DNA of 64,000 nt from Leptidea sinapis. Lineage: Eukaryota > Arthropoda > Insecta > Lepidoptera > Pieridae. Below the pieces are notes generated by a model. The model was not told the origin of the DNA, made no database searches, and saw only the letters and a list, made by a program, of their open reading frames with translations. Of this stretch, positions 46,201-61,200 are shown one piece after another. The position numbers and the translations under genes are program-made. Each line of letters begins with the position of its first letter. The stretch's first letter is position 1. The DNA is taken from positions 15,053,001-15,117,000 of the forward strand of contig NC_066312.1 in the NCBI RefSeq assembly GCF_905404315.1. The letters are read 5' to 3'.

Positions 46201-49200
46201 TGAAAATTTTGTATATATGCAATTGTTTAGGTGAAGCGAAACGCACAGGCTACTAAACATAAAACCTGTCACTTAATTAATCTGAAAGTCGAATTGCTTA
46301 AAACAAACTGAGGATTAAGTATTAATTTTTTTTTATGGAATAGGAGGACAAACGAGCGTACGGGTCACCTGGTGTTAAGTGATCACCGCCGCCCACACTC
46401 TCCTGCAACACCAGAGGAATCACAAGAGCGTTGCCGGCCTTTAAGGAAGGTGTACGCGCTTTTCTTGAAGGTACCCATGTCGTATCGTCCCGGAAACACC
46501 GCACAAGGAAGCTCATTCCACAGCTTCGTGGTACGAGGAAGAAAGCTCCTTGAAAACCGCACTGTGGAGGACCACCACACATCCAGATGGTGGGGATGAT
46601 ATCGTAACTTGTGGCGTGTCGTGCGAAGGTGAAATTCGGCGGCAGGAATCAGGTTGAACAGCTCTTCGGAACACTCCCCGTGATAAATGTGGTAGAAGAC
46701 AGACAATGAAGCGACGTCTCTACGCAACGCCAAGTGATCCAGCCGTTCACAGAGTACTGGGTCCCCGACAATTCGAGCTGCTCTGCGTTGCACGCGGTCA
46801 AATGGATTGATACTGGGGTGCGCCAGACCAGAGATGACAGATAATAGATAATAGATTGATTTATAAAATTAAGTAACAATTCTTCATAGATATTTAATTT
46901 TATAGTTTTCTTTTAAACACGATATTATTAAGGAAATATAAGAAGGCAGTTTTCTGTCCAAACTGTACTTGAAGCATAGAGCTCTGGTACCTCAGAATGG
47001 TAGGTGTCTTCCCATTGTCGTTACAACGTTTGAAGCGAAGAGAGTACCCAGAAGATCGGACTTCTCCTTTGCCATATGGGCCAGGGAGTCATTCTTCCTG
47101 AAGTTACCCCGACTACCTTTCGACAACTCTCAGAACTTTCGTATTCCGGATAGTTGACTTGACTCGCAGATTTTGACGACGTACATAGATTTCACACGGG
47201 CGATTTGCCGCTTAAAGTATCTGGAGGCACAGTTTTATTTCCTCTTAGATCTTTGCAGTGTGGATCCTTTGTGTCCAACGCCGCAATCCGGTTGCGATAC
47301 GCCTGTTGTTTGCTGTCAGCTGTTGTTGTAACAGACATATTGAACAAGAGCTGTGATCTGCCACCGATCGGTACAACAAAGCTTGGTATGACAAGATAAA
47401 GCCTCGTAGTATCATATCGGCTACTGCCATATGAAATCAGTATTTTGGTACTGACAAAAATATTGAAGTAAGATTTGATGTCTGAAAGCAATACCACAAA
47501 AAATTCTATAGCCGTAGCAGATAAGTTATTGAGGTAATAAGGTTTGAAAAAATTTGGATATAACGAAATAGTATATAATATTCTTTTTTGGAACAGTTCT
47601 TCATTTTACAATTTACTTCAGATGGTAACACCGCTAGCTTGACGTGGCTTGACATTTTTTCTTAATGTTGTTTGCACAAAATTTGATATTTTAGACGAAC
47701 ATAATATTAGCTACCAGGGTGTTAAAAGTATCTCTATTCTTTTATTATTTACTCATTTTGATAGTTGTGGCAATTTTTTTATTTTAAATACTCGATATTC
47801 GATCCATACCTTACGCGAAATGTTAAAAATAAAAAAAATATTGTGTCTACCAATATACTCACCAAACCTATAGCCTTCTTGTGGGTTGCCTATGTGATAT
47901 TGTGGATCATAAGCCAGTAAACAGCCGGTTTCTGGTTGTGGAGGTGGCCTTGCAGTTGTTGGTGGGTTTGTGAATGGTAACCTAGTTGTTGTCTTTGGAA
48001 GCATGGTTGTCGCATTTGTTGTCTCCTCCGGTAGGTAAACCGCAGGTACTACTGCGCAAAATCGTTAAATTTATAAAATTCAAATATTATATAGTACCTA
48101 ATTTAAAATAACATTCTGGTAAGAAAACATTTTTTTTGATGTACTGAAGTATTATCAATAACAGGTTTAAATTAATATGATTTCGTTTTATATTAGTGAT
48201 TATCGTTTTTTAAGTATCAATACTATTAACGCTTCAAGCCTATCTGAAGACGAGGTGTGAGAAGGCTTCTTTTGAGAAGCCATGACTTTTATTGTTAGTT
48301 TTAGCTTTGAATCCATCGATTCCAATATTTGTAATAACTTATATACAGAATTGTATAGTTATTTCAAAAAAATATAAAATAAATTTATGATTCTTGCAAT
48401 ACGATGGGCGAAGTAATATAAACATACATGATAATGTATCACATATCACTCACCTCTCTCGGTTTGTTCGGGTTCAGGAAGTCGAACTGTGAACGTTGGT
48501 GTAGGTAGGACGTCTCCTCGAGCAGGAGATGGCCACACTGCTTGATCTATATGCGTAAAATTTAGTATTAGTTTATTTCATGCAACTAATAAGTTGTTTT
48601 TAGCAATACTATCGCTATACTTGATGATATAATATTAAAGCTTACATACTCGCATATCAATATGATTTTCTACTTTAAAGCCATGCTAATTTTCGTTATA
48701 ACGCATCCCTATCACGTCTTCATACTACAAAAATCTTTGCTAAATCAAAGTTCATTTCATTAAGAGCGGATTGAAACCTCTTCTTTCTGTTTTTTATATT
48801 TTTTTAAAAAGAGTGTTTTTTATATTTGGATGTGCTGCCTGAGCCTATGTGCCTTAGCGTCAAAAGACGTCATCATTTAAATCCAGATGAAATGATCCAA
48901 CTAATGGGCATATCGAAATCATGTATTCAACAGAGTTAGCTAAGACATGATGTTCTTGGTCATGTACTCGTGCTACTGAGGATCTGGCAAAACGGCACAC
49001 GGGTAGATATCGTATTGAAGACAAGACATAAAGACAGGGTCGGTCTTCAAAGACTTGTGTCAAGGCTCCAGGAAGGCGACCAGCTTCTAGTAAGTGGTAA
49101 AACCGTGCATAGAAGGTTGCATGGCGTTATGATTCGAAGACGAACATGTTTTAGAAACTTCAGCTAGAAACATCCGCCCTCAACACCTTCAGGAGGGCAA

Positions 49201-52200
49201 CTCATACCAAGCCAATCTGTTTGGCGGACTAACTCAGCTCGTTTGCATAAGGCGTAATGATTAAATATACCACAATGAACTTTTATTACCTATAGAAAAG
49301 GACAGTCAAAGATTTCAATTCATACACTATAAAAAACCTATCCGAAACCAATGCTATAAAAGTATTATTTGGGCATATGATGTGATCTGTGATTTTAATA
49401 CGTGATCAATTACCTGGAGGAACTCCTCCCGTACTTATTGTAGTGCCGCATCTTCCAAAAGTGACGCTGTTATTACTGAAGGGCTCTAACAGGTTAAGCA
49501 CACGTCCGTTGATAGTTGCGTCTGCAATGCAACCTTTGAAAGCCGCTTTGGAACCGACTTTTCCACCAACCACATACCCTGGCTGAACTCCACCAATGAA
49601 TAAAACACCATCCAATATGTGCAACGGCGCCGGTGCAGTATCAGTGCTACAAATTTAGAATATTTTAATATTATTTTTATATTTATATAACCAAGTAATA
49701 ATCGACGCAACCCATAGCCATATATCGAATTAGAAATCATTGTGTGCTTCTATAGACAAAAGTGCGTGTGTTTACGCAACTAAGGAGTTGTATTTTTCTG
49801 ACAGCACAACAAAAATTGAAAAGTGTTGAATTACTTATCTAGAACGCAAATATTTTCAAACTCATGATAATTTAAAAATTGTTTTAAATACAATACTCTG
49901 ATGTCTTACAGGTAACCTGTTGAAATGTATTCATAGTGTCACTTGCTAAATAAATATCTTTAATAAAGATTACACTTCACACTATACTAGATGTAGATTT
50001 ATCAATAAACTTCAATATGATTTTTGTCTTAATGCGCCTTAAGAAGTTAACCTCTATGCTCACGATGTTTGGTCTCCCAATTGGTAAGGTGCTGTTATCA
50101 ATGGTTGATTATAGCAAATATGTATTAACATAATTATTACCTGAAGTAGTCGAAATCATCAACAACAAGACGTAGTGCCTTAGTACTGTGTGTTACAGTT
50201 ACAACGTGCCATTGTGAGTCATTGTACGTACTCAATCCTGTGTCCAATCTTTCCCTTTGACTCATAAGTACTAGACTACCTGTAGACATAATATAATAGT
50301 ATGTAATATTTTGCGATTGATTATTGTAAGGCTGTGCCGTGCATATTTGTTAAATAAACAATTGTAACACTTGCAATAATAACTCAGTAAATTTTGCACT
50401 TTTACCAATCTTTATAGTCGCGAGAATGAAATTTAATTAAGCCTCGTACAGTTATATATAAACTATTGATAGCTATTAATTGTAGAACGAAAACAAAACG
50501 ACATATTATTCAGATTTTTTTGATACCTTTGTTCAGGGACAACGATATGATATCTGGTGTAGTAGTAGTCTGCATCCGACTAAGGTACAGGAACAATAAT
50601 CCATCTGGCATCGACGACTTAAACTTAAGTGTTAATTGTAAGTTTTCTGTCGTTATGTCCGTGAAACGTAAATAGCTATCCTCGCCGGTCAGTGAAACAA
50701 GTGATGCAAACTGAAAATTTATCATTAAAATAAGAGGGTGATATAAAATTAAGCAATCTATAACGAACACGAATTTTTATAACTATATTTTATTATTTAA
50801 AGTTAAACACAAAACTGAATACGAATCCTACACCATTGCTGGAAGAAATTCGGTACATAAAATGAGGCCTAATATAGACAAATCGACATCCGGTCATAAC
50901 CATAATGTATCGCATATATTATGATATCTTCACTTAGGTATTAACTGTTATTAAAATATAAAATCACGTGAAAATCCAAATTTTTTATTTCTTTGCAAAG
51001 CTTATGTAGTGCTCCAACACAGCAGAAACTTTAGTTTAAATATAGGGCATATTTATGAGAGAAGGATGTTGTATTATGTCAATTAATAACATTACTAGAC
51101 TGTTTGTACTAAGTTGTTTAATATGACGTATGTTTTGTTTGTTTTGGAAAAGAAACTAATTGTAAGTTATCCGAGTCGATTGGATTTTTGATTTCTTTGC
51201 AGTCGATACCCACAGCCTATATGGCTGTTTGCTGCATGGTGGCAGTTTAAAAATAAATGAATGCTTGTATTATATAAATTACTATTTGGTATATCATACA
51301 GCAACTCTTTCTATTTATTTCATTTAATATTTTGTAGGCAAATTTACCTTTATAGGGTTCTTAGATATAATTATTTTGAAAAAGCAATATTAGACCCCTA
51401 TGCCAAAATGAAAAGATTAACGGCCATTGCCAATATACTATCTACAGATAGAGATAAATTACTATTTTCTGCTGTCAGTAATTAGCTGTCAATAATCTGA
51501 AGCTGTCCCAATATACCCGATAAGTCATTCTTATCGCCGGACGCGTGAATTGCAATTTCCATACAAACTTCTATCGCTGGTAAGCGATAGCGAGAGGTAT
51601 CGTCGTCCCATTGACAGATAGCGTATACGGATAAGGTGAGTTACCGTCGATAAGTTTATTGTGACGGAAAAGTCAACGATAGTTACGATTCTTACCTCAA
51701 GAAAGAGATAGACTGAATATTGGGAACGGCCGTTAGAGTAGTAAGATCACTTATCCTGTCCCATACAAAAATCGGTTGTCAGTTCTCTTTATTCATCATA
51801 TTCACTATTCACAGGATTTCATAGTTACTAAAACAGCCATTTTTGGTGTCTTTATTCCAAAGTATGTAACACAATTACGGTTGAATTATTACCTGACATC
51901 CGTATGCGATTCCCACAGACTCAACGTTGTCACTCAAGTCTATATTGATTCCATCAATGCTAATCTGCCTGATACAACCATCGAAGCCCTTATCTGTTAC
52001 TTGTATAATATCCTTGTTATTACCACCAAAGTTCATTGTATCTAAGGAGAGAATTTCTTTTACTTCGGACGTCGACGTTCCCTTTATAACCTCGTTGTCG
52101 ACTTTGAGTGAACATGCAGTTAAGTATCGGGCTGCATCCAGTCTGTGCCATTTTCCATCGTTGTAAGCTTTATTCGTACCAAGGATAACCATATCATCGG

Positions 52201-55200
52201 TATTACCGAGCGATACCTGAAATATTAATACTCCATTAATCATTATTATGAAAAATATGTATAGTTTTGCAACGAAACTATACAACAGAATAATAATAGA
52301 AATGAAGATTTCCAGTAGGACTCTTTCGCGTATCTTCAAAGAAGACGAGAATCTTGGTGCTTATGTTCAATAAACATTTTTTTTTCTAAAAGAAACTTAT
52401 AGCCAGACTACTTTCACTTATACATTATAATAACGTACCTGCAAGTAGACACGTCCATCTTGCAGTTGTATAGAGAAGAAGTGTTTGTTTTCTCCCACAA
52501 GGTAGATAAGTCCATCAGGGGCGTATGTTTTGAAGAATAAGAATACTTGGTTCTTCTGCGTTCCTAAGTACCCGCGCCCTGGCATTGTCACATGAGACTT
52601 TCCATTGAATCTGTATTCTTGAGGACCCGATTGTGATGTTACCAATTTATCACTAAAAAAAAGGTTTGGAATCAATCAGTAGTTATTGAAATAATATTGA
52701 GGGAATAAAAGGTTGGCATTGATGTTAATGTTTTTTATACGTTCGTTGAAATATTTATCGTAAGTAAAAACGATAAGTGCTTGGTATGACAACTTTTTGT
52801 ATAAATAATATTTTCAACAACAAGTGTTTGATTCACTTATAATTTATTAGGCTTGTGAGTCACGCGATGGTAACTGGCAATCATCACCTATCATCCATTT
52901 ATATATAAAAAATAGGGAGCCCTTATGTTCGTGCGTCAATGACTGACATAATAATACAAAATATACAACTCGATAAAAGTTCGAAAAATCAAAAAGATAT
53001 ACATATTAGATATATTATTACAGTAGTTTAAAGAACTTTTTTTCATTTATTTCTATAACGTAATTGACTGACTTGATTATTAGATTTATCTTTACGTACC
53101 GTTGTCTGGCGCCCTTAAGATTGGCAGCGGTTATAAAATTCCATAGACCAACAGGAGAATCACCAATCATCAACTCTTCTATGTTTCCTTCAAATGCGGG
53201 GAAACTAACACCCTGCAGTGTCGCATCGGAAGGTACGCCACCAACGTACAGTTTAGACTTTTGTCGGTCTAGGTTGAAAATAGTATGCTGTCCAGGAAGT
53301 ACTGCTTCCTTAACGTGAACTTTTTCAGTACCATTTTCTAGGCTTTCGCGGATAGAGAGCTTCACGTTACGCCCCACTCTAAAAATTAAATATATTAATG
53401 CTACCAATATACAACAAATACCAATGAACAAATAGTTAATATATTTTAAATTATTATACATGACAAATATGAGCATATACCTGTAAAGTAAGGTATATTA
53501 TTCGTCTCTAAAAGGTAAATACATCCCAGTGTCATCGACGACATGCATCGATGGCCACTTTATACAGGTGGAAGATCGCTCGGCATCTTCGACAAGATAC
53601 TGCATCTAATATCAAGGAAAGTATTCATAGGAATTTTTCGAGTTAATCCTAAGCCCCCACTGAACACCACATTAAATTATAAAATTATACCCCCACCACC
53701 TTGTGGCACTCTAAAAACGCACGAATTATAACTTCTGCCCAAGTACAGCCACTACATGGGATCAAATGCTGCTGGTTTTAATATAAAAATTCTTCATTCA
53801 TAAAATAATCTGTCTCTAAACTGAATTATTTGTGCTTACCTATCAACAATTACTTGATACCATCTGTTATCCGCGACAAACTTATCGCTTCCTATTTTCG
53901 CGGGCTCTCTGCCTGATTCTGCGCTATCGCCGATATCCATAACTAAGTATGGATAGCCATTTTGTACACCAAGCACCATGAAATCATCCTACATTAAAAA
54001 AAGAGTTAAAATATTGACTTTTCATGTTGAAAAGCTTATGAATTTTATTTTACTTACAGATTTAGTTCTGCGAAGCATTGTGTCTTTAGGATTTCCAAGA
54101 TAGAATAAGAATCCATTCTTTTCTTTGGTGCGGAAATAAGTAGATGCATGCGTTGATGTGGACATTTCATCCACCGTATCGGGTAATCTTGGTTGAAGAG
54201 TGGACCAGCGGTCAAAGGTTACCCCAACTGGTATACGGTTTGCTATTGTACGAGCCTACAACATGAATTTATTGTATATATTTAGCAGTGGTAACTTAAA
54301 ATCAATAAATAGATATTAAATCAATAGATTTAATAACTATTTAATGTCAATATTATCTATCGAAAATCTTTGTATTTTCATACTCTTTGTCAATATTAGC
54401 TTGACCAGTATCTATTTTAGTATCCTTATATTAAAAAAAAAATCAGTGAAATTTATAACACTACAGAATGAACATGCCATATAAAAAAAATGTTAGGCTT
54501 GCTATCAAAGAATGTATTATCATCTACCATATTTTTTTACACACCTGTTCAACTAATTCACGAAGTTTCTTCAATTTTTCATCGGCTTCTTTGCGACGCT
54601 GCTCCAGACCGTCTTGTTGCATTTTTACAGTACGATACTTAGATTCAATAATCGGAGTTGCTTCTCCCATATTATTTACTGAAAACGATTTTAGGTCCTT
54701 CAATTCAATTCAAATTCATTACCCAATTTCCCTATACTTTCATATTTAGTCCCAAACCAACAATAATTGAAGTCAATCAATAATACTTACGTAAATTATC
54801 AATATTTAGGGTCATTTTCTGAGCATCATCAGCTAACTTGGGTAATGTTTGAGCCCATTCCTTGCTTGCTGCCAGGTCGCTTCCCAAGGCGGACATTATG
54901 CTTGCTGTCGACTTCACAGTTTCACCAACTTTATCTGCCTTATTGCTCTCCAATTCTAATGATGTTTGCGGCGCTTTAGGTAGAGCACTGAAATATATTT
55001 TTTTATAAGTACCTATTACAAATAGGATATGTGAATTATTGATTTCAATGACAATAAGTGTACCGTGTGGATTTCGAAATAATATAACCTTGAGAAATAG
55101 TCAAAATAATCTTAGAAATAATAATGCTCGGAATTCTAATATACGAAAAATAATATTCAAAGAAGTGAGGAAATATAAGTGAAGAAAATATTAGAAAAAC

Positions 55201-58200
55201 GGTATAAGATACATCGAACTTGTTCTGGAGTTACTGAAAATTGTTGAAAATCTTACAGTTGTATTGCGTTATCCTCGTCATCAGCGTATGCAAGTATGTC
55301 TTGGGCATTCCTGAGCTTTTCTTCAGCTTGGGTCAAGTTCGGACGTAGCTTTTGTTCGGCCATCAAAAGGATTTTAGTGGCTCTCTCAGATAAAATGAGC
55401 GAACGATCTCGAGCTGGCACCGCTCGGTCATTCAATTCATTGTTCTGTAGTATGAAGAGTAAACATGTGTTATTTTGAAAAAAAAAATCTACTTATGTTA
55501 AACTAGTATTATAAAATGTTTCTAGACCTTATTCTGCTCTACATATTTTTATTGAAATAAAATTGAAATAAGTGTTTTTTTTTATGAAATAGAAGAACAC
55601 ACGGGTGATGTAAGTGATCACCTCCGTGAAACTAAAATATAAATAGCAACAGCAGTTTCTGTGATGACGGCGGCATGTTCTCTTTTGACTGCCCCCAAGA
55701 TTCTGCGAACACACAATAGTGTCGTATCATATAATTTGAAATATTTAAAACAATAACTTACTATGGTGGTTGCATTCTTAACGGCATTCTCTGCATTGTC
55801 AGCTGCGAGTTTTGCGTCACCTATCTCCTGGACTATAGACGAGTAAGCAGACGCAGCGCTGTACGCATGTTGAGTGCGTGTATTGTTATTTTCTCTTTCA
55901 GCTAATGCGCGTAGACTGTCCGCCTGTTAATAAAAAAAAATGTCACCTTTAAATAACAAAATTATTTATATACGGTGTCTGAAAACGTTGTTAATGATTT
56001 GTGTGTGAATATATATTCTATATTGTACCCACAAAAAATGTATTGATTTAAATTTAGTTATTTCATTGAATTGTTTGGGACTTGAGACTCAGTAAAATAT
56101 AAAAACTCACCCTACTCCTTAAATTACTTGCATGACTCAGAGCATCTTCTTTCAAGTTAATTAGTTCTGGTAAATTTTCATCCAGTTCAACAAGATTATC
56201 TGCCATGAGATCGTTAGTATTAGTAATGTCATTCAATACGTTTGAAGTATTCTGGACAAGACCACCCACAACTGCATTATAGAACGTAGCATTGTTAATA
56301 TCAGTTGCGGCTTCAATGAGATCTTTCATAGCCGCGCTGTTCAATTTTGTAACAGACATCACTTTGTTTCCGAATTTAGATAACCTGTTAAATATCACAT
56401 AAATAAATATACTAATTTGTCGTTTGATATTAATTAAAACTATAAATACTAAATCTACATTTTTCATTGCTAAATTGCCGAGCAATAAAATTTCCAACGC
56501 CCGTTTTTGTGCCTTATTGAATATTATTATATATATAATATTCAATTTGAATTGTTTTATTCAATTAGTCAGAATATATATTGTAAGTATGGTCATACTT
56601 TTGTCAACCATAAAAAAATCAGAATCTTAATCTTTATCATTATCATCTTTACCATCATTAGTTCTGTATATAAATAAATAGTCTTATTAAAAGCAATGAC
56701 AAGTTTACCCATTCTTTTCATTCAATTTTTCAGCCTCATTTGCAGTATGTTGCGCTAAGTCTGTGTACTCTAGCATTTCGTCAAGGTTTTTCTTCAGTTC
56801 ATTTGTTGCGTTCACTAATTTATCGAACTCCTAAAATCAAAGATTATATAAGATATCTCATCATGACGATACCTAATATCACTCATTTCATACTATTCAT
56901 ATTTGGCCAGAATAGTATATTAGTCTGTGTTTTATTTTAAGTTTATTTAAGGTCTACAAATGTACGTGAGGAATAAAAAAGCACCAGAGGAGATTTCTTT
57001 ATTAATTTGTTCCCAATATTACGCTAAAATAAAAAAACAACCGAGTAACCAGATGCAAGAGTATCGAGGTTTTAGCCTCACTAGTCTGTGCTACTATATA
57101 ATAAATATAACTACTATGTCCTGTCTATTGCCATTTTAGCTAAGATGCCTGCATTTTTTGTTTTACATTTAAATATACGACCTAAAAATGGACATTGCAA
57201 GTGATGGAAACGAGTGAAACTGGGAATCGAAAGAATAGACGATAAGCCGAAGAACGATGGGCATTTATCAACTATATCTAATATATAAAATTCTCGTGTC
57301 GTGGTGTTAAACTTTGAACTCCTCCGAAACGGCTTGACCGATTCTCATGAAATTTTGAGTGCATATTGGGTAGGTCTGAGAATCGGACAACATTTATTTT
57401 TCATCTCCCTAAATGTTAAGGGTGGTCCACCCGAACTTTTTTTTTAATTTTTTAAATATGTTTGATTATGAGTCAGATTAAAAAATACATACAACTTCAA
57501 ATTTTCACCCATCTACGATCAACGGTTACTTTTGTATCGCGATTTTAATATCGGCAATACAACGTTTGTGGGTCAGCTAGTATTTCTATCTATACTTACT
57601 GGATTTCGGTGCATCGTGAGAGTTACCGGAAATAGTTTTGTCAGTACATTACTCTTTGTACGAAGCCCCCTTTGGGGCAATTTTAGTTTTAAGTTATTTA
57701 ATTTTATTATGTACTGTCATGTATTATAATTTTATTGTATCTATATATTATTCAATTTATTGTAATGGTTTTTAAATGTCTAAAATAAATGACATATTAT
57801 CATTATTATATTTATATCATTGAAGTCGCTGATAATCGATGTATGCAAACAGCGGCGAATGTGGAGAAATTAAAGAACAAATGAATGCTTTAACTGGAAT
57901 AGAATCCTTCCCTTTTTATATTTTTAGTTTTATTGAACTTTTTTGTGCAGATTTGGAGAAATCACGCTAAGAATGATAAGAACAATAGCCACACTAATGG
58001 AACTCGATTAAAGAGTGGTCAAAAGTTATGCTGTAATTTTACCTCGTAATCTAAATGAGCAGAATATACCATCCATCACGTAGTGGAAGAGATTTTTTTT
58101 CTAGTTTCCCTAGAACTAAATGAATTATTATGTTTAATAATAAAAATATACCTTGACTTGTTCATTAACAGGTTCAACAAAAACATTCATTCTCTCAATT

Positions 58201-61200
58201 TGTTCAGTCGCATTTGAAAATGCACTCAATGACTGTTCTTCTTTCGGCTTCAAATTTTTAGCTATAAAGAAATATATACGTTAATATACTTGACACCATA
58301 CACAAATATATAGTTTTATTATAAAATTTATTTACAAATACTTTCATTATTTATATTCGTAAGATATTTTAATTTGCAAACCAATCAGAAATTAAGAGTG
58401 AAAATCATAAAAATAATCTTGATATGGATTCGTATTTATCGAAGAAATAAAAATGTATTCAAAGACAGCTTGTAAATTCCGTGGAGTTAAGAAGTTATCT
58501 TTACCTATTCTTTCGTGAAATAATGTTACAAAAAAATTATTGTTATTGAACATATTAAAAAGATTTATGACATGATTACCAGCTATATCATTCCTTATTT
58601 GCGTAGCCTCTGTCAAAGCGCTGTCTACTTTAGGCTGTTGACTAAGCTCTAATCCTGTGGCAAGTTCAGAAACTTGCGCTACTATAACTTTTGCATTTTG
58701 ACTGTTCTCCCTTACTAATTCCAAAACTTCATTGGAATCATCAGCTAGTTCTGCTGCTCTGTTTATTTGGTTGTCGCTATCAGTCGCCGCAAATTCGGCC
58801 TAAAAGAAAAAAACATGAATGCAATATAAATTTGAATAGATTTTTTTTTAACACCAGACGAATTACGTTGCCTACGTTGAAAAGTATAATATTGTCTATA
58901 TTAATAACAAATAAAAACATACTCTATAACATAATTTCGATAACACATTGCGGGCAAGGATTGAACCGAGGACTCCGTGCTAATGTTCAACGGTTATACC
59001 TATTGCACGACCGAAGTTTAAAAAAAATATTTTATATAAATTTATCTTGTCAATTCAGATCAGATGTTGGTATGTAGAATTATGCCCTTTTAAAATTACA
59101 AATTAATTAATACGTTTTGTTGTAAAAAAACATTGTTGAAAAACTAGTACTTACGGATCGCAATAGATTTTTGGCACTGGTTTCTAAAATTTTGACAGCA
59201 GACGTAACCTCTTCCAGATCAACGCTCTTTAATTCAGCCACTTTAGGACGTAATTGTTCCGTTTGATCGGCTATGTAATTCAGCCGTTGCGTTGTGAAGA
59301 ATGAATCTGCTTTATCCTGTTAAAATAAATATTTTATTAAAACTATTTTACTTCTTTCTTATTATTTTTTAGAGATTTATAATTTTTGAAGTTATACTTT
59401 TAGCGCGTTATGGAAAAATAATCAGAGAAAAATTATCGATGCGCGCGCACACCGTTACGTAAATTCGTAAACCTGACGTAAGGGGATCAACTAGCCCACA
59501 CGCGTGGGTATAGAAAGTTGCGTGTAATATTATTCACGAAATTTTAAGATTTCGACGAATATAGACAAACTCAGGGTCAGAAGCGATATTAAAATATTTT
59601 AAATACGTTCAAATGAAATATGTGTTACTATACTTTGTTGATAAATGATTACTTCTCGGCATGACGCATAGGTAACAGTGAACACATTGCATGCATTCAG
59701 ATTAACAGGAAATGTTCAATTCAGTATTGAGTTGTTGACTGTGATCTGATATTATTTTCTTTGCAGGCATGTTGTTACTTGGGCTTCAATTTGTAAGATG
59801 AATATTTAAGGTAACGCAAATAGATTTGATACGGTGGTACTACTGAAGTTCAAATTCATAAAATCAAAAATCATTTATTCAGTTGCGTCCGGAATTATTG
59901 ACTCTACAATAGTAGGTATATATTTTCATAATCTGAAGTATAATGTACTTATACGTACTTATATGTACTTGTACGTACCACACGAAATGGTAAAGTACTC
60001 ATTTCCATTCTTTGAATTCATGAAATATGTGCAGCCTCAGCTCTCTTGTTGGGTGATTCTAAATTTTCTTCCGTTGATATAAAATATACGCACGTGTTTT
60101 TGTTTATTTTTTTTTTTTGGGAAACAGGCGTGAGTCTTTATATGTAATATATTATACGTACTAAAAGACTGAGGGATGATTAACCGTTGATATAAAATAG
60201 AAATTCAAACTACTGTAGTTATGCTAATATAATTACTTTTGTACATTTTAAAATTTCATATAAGTGCCGACAATAATCAAACCATATTATTCATACCTCT
60301 GATAAATTCTTATCCCATTAAGTAAAATACAATTTAAATTTTGGTAGCTGTACCAAGCCTTTAACTTAAATGTCTACTGAAACACTATAAACAGTATGTA
60401 TAAGCTGTAAAACAAATTAAAAAAAACACATTTCTTTCTAATTTAAAAAAATAATTTAATGTTATTTAAATAAACGTTATTCAACAAAATTATGCGGTAC
60501 AATAATATTTTCATTGGTTGTATTTAATAATAATATTGTTGTTTCTACCGACGTAAAATGGCACGAGGAATAAAGAAACTACAACTTCTTGCGTGCGTAT
60601 GTGCGTTATAAGTGTACACACTATTTTTAATAATAAATACATACATAGAATACGTATAGCGTACATATGAGAGTAGGTCCTACCGACTTGCATAATAAGG
60701 CTGACTAATGGCCCTTTCTCAATTACTTCGTAAATCGGGAGTAATGATTATAAAATGATGTTATTGTTACTCATACTTTTCAGCCAAATTAACTGTAATA
60801 TTGTATAATATATTAACAGGCAGAATATAGATGTGTTTGCCTTGTCTACAGCACTGTACTTTCTTTTGGTTGCGTGGATATTATCTGTATTGAGAACACG
60901 ATACTGATTATTATTTCATCAACTTTTTAAAATTGGGTGATTGTTGCCTTATGCCTATAACAAGGAGTTACATTGCCTAAACACAAGGCATGGAAACCAA
61001 TAACACAACACCAATTGCAAAAATGACAAAATTCCGGGCGCTGTTCAAAATACATTTATTGTTAATTTTTTAGGTTCTACCAGTGCGTTTAAACAGATTA
61101 CTGACTAAGCTAAGCTTATTTTCTGAATGGTACATTTAAGAGACGTGTTGTCTCTTAAGTAAGTAATATTAAGATTAAGTAAGATTTAGCTATCTATGGT

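Noticed and set aside
53520..53740. 62-codon plus-strand frame in LanA intron 15
   Set aside because: No family resemblance and no splice context; treated as chance or repeat debris.
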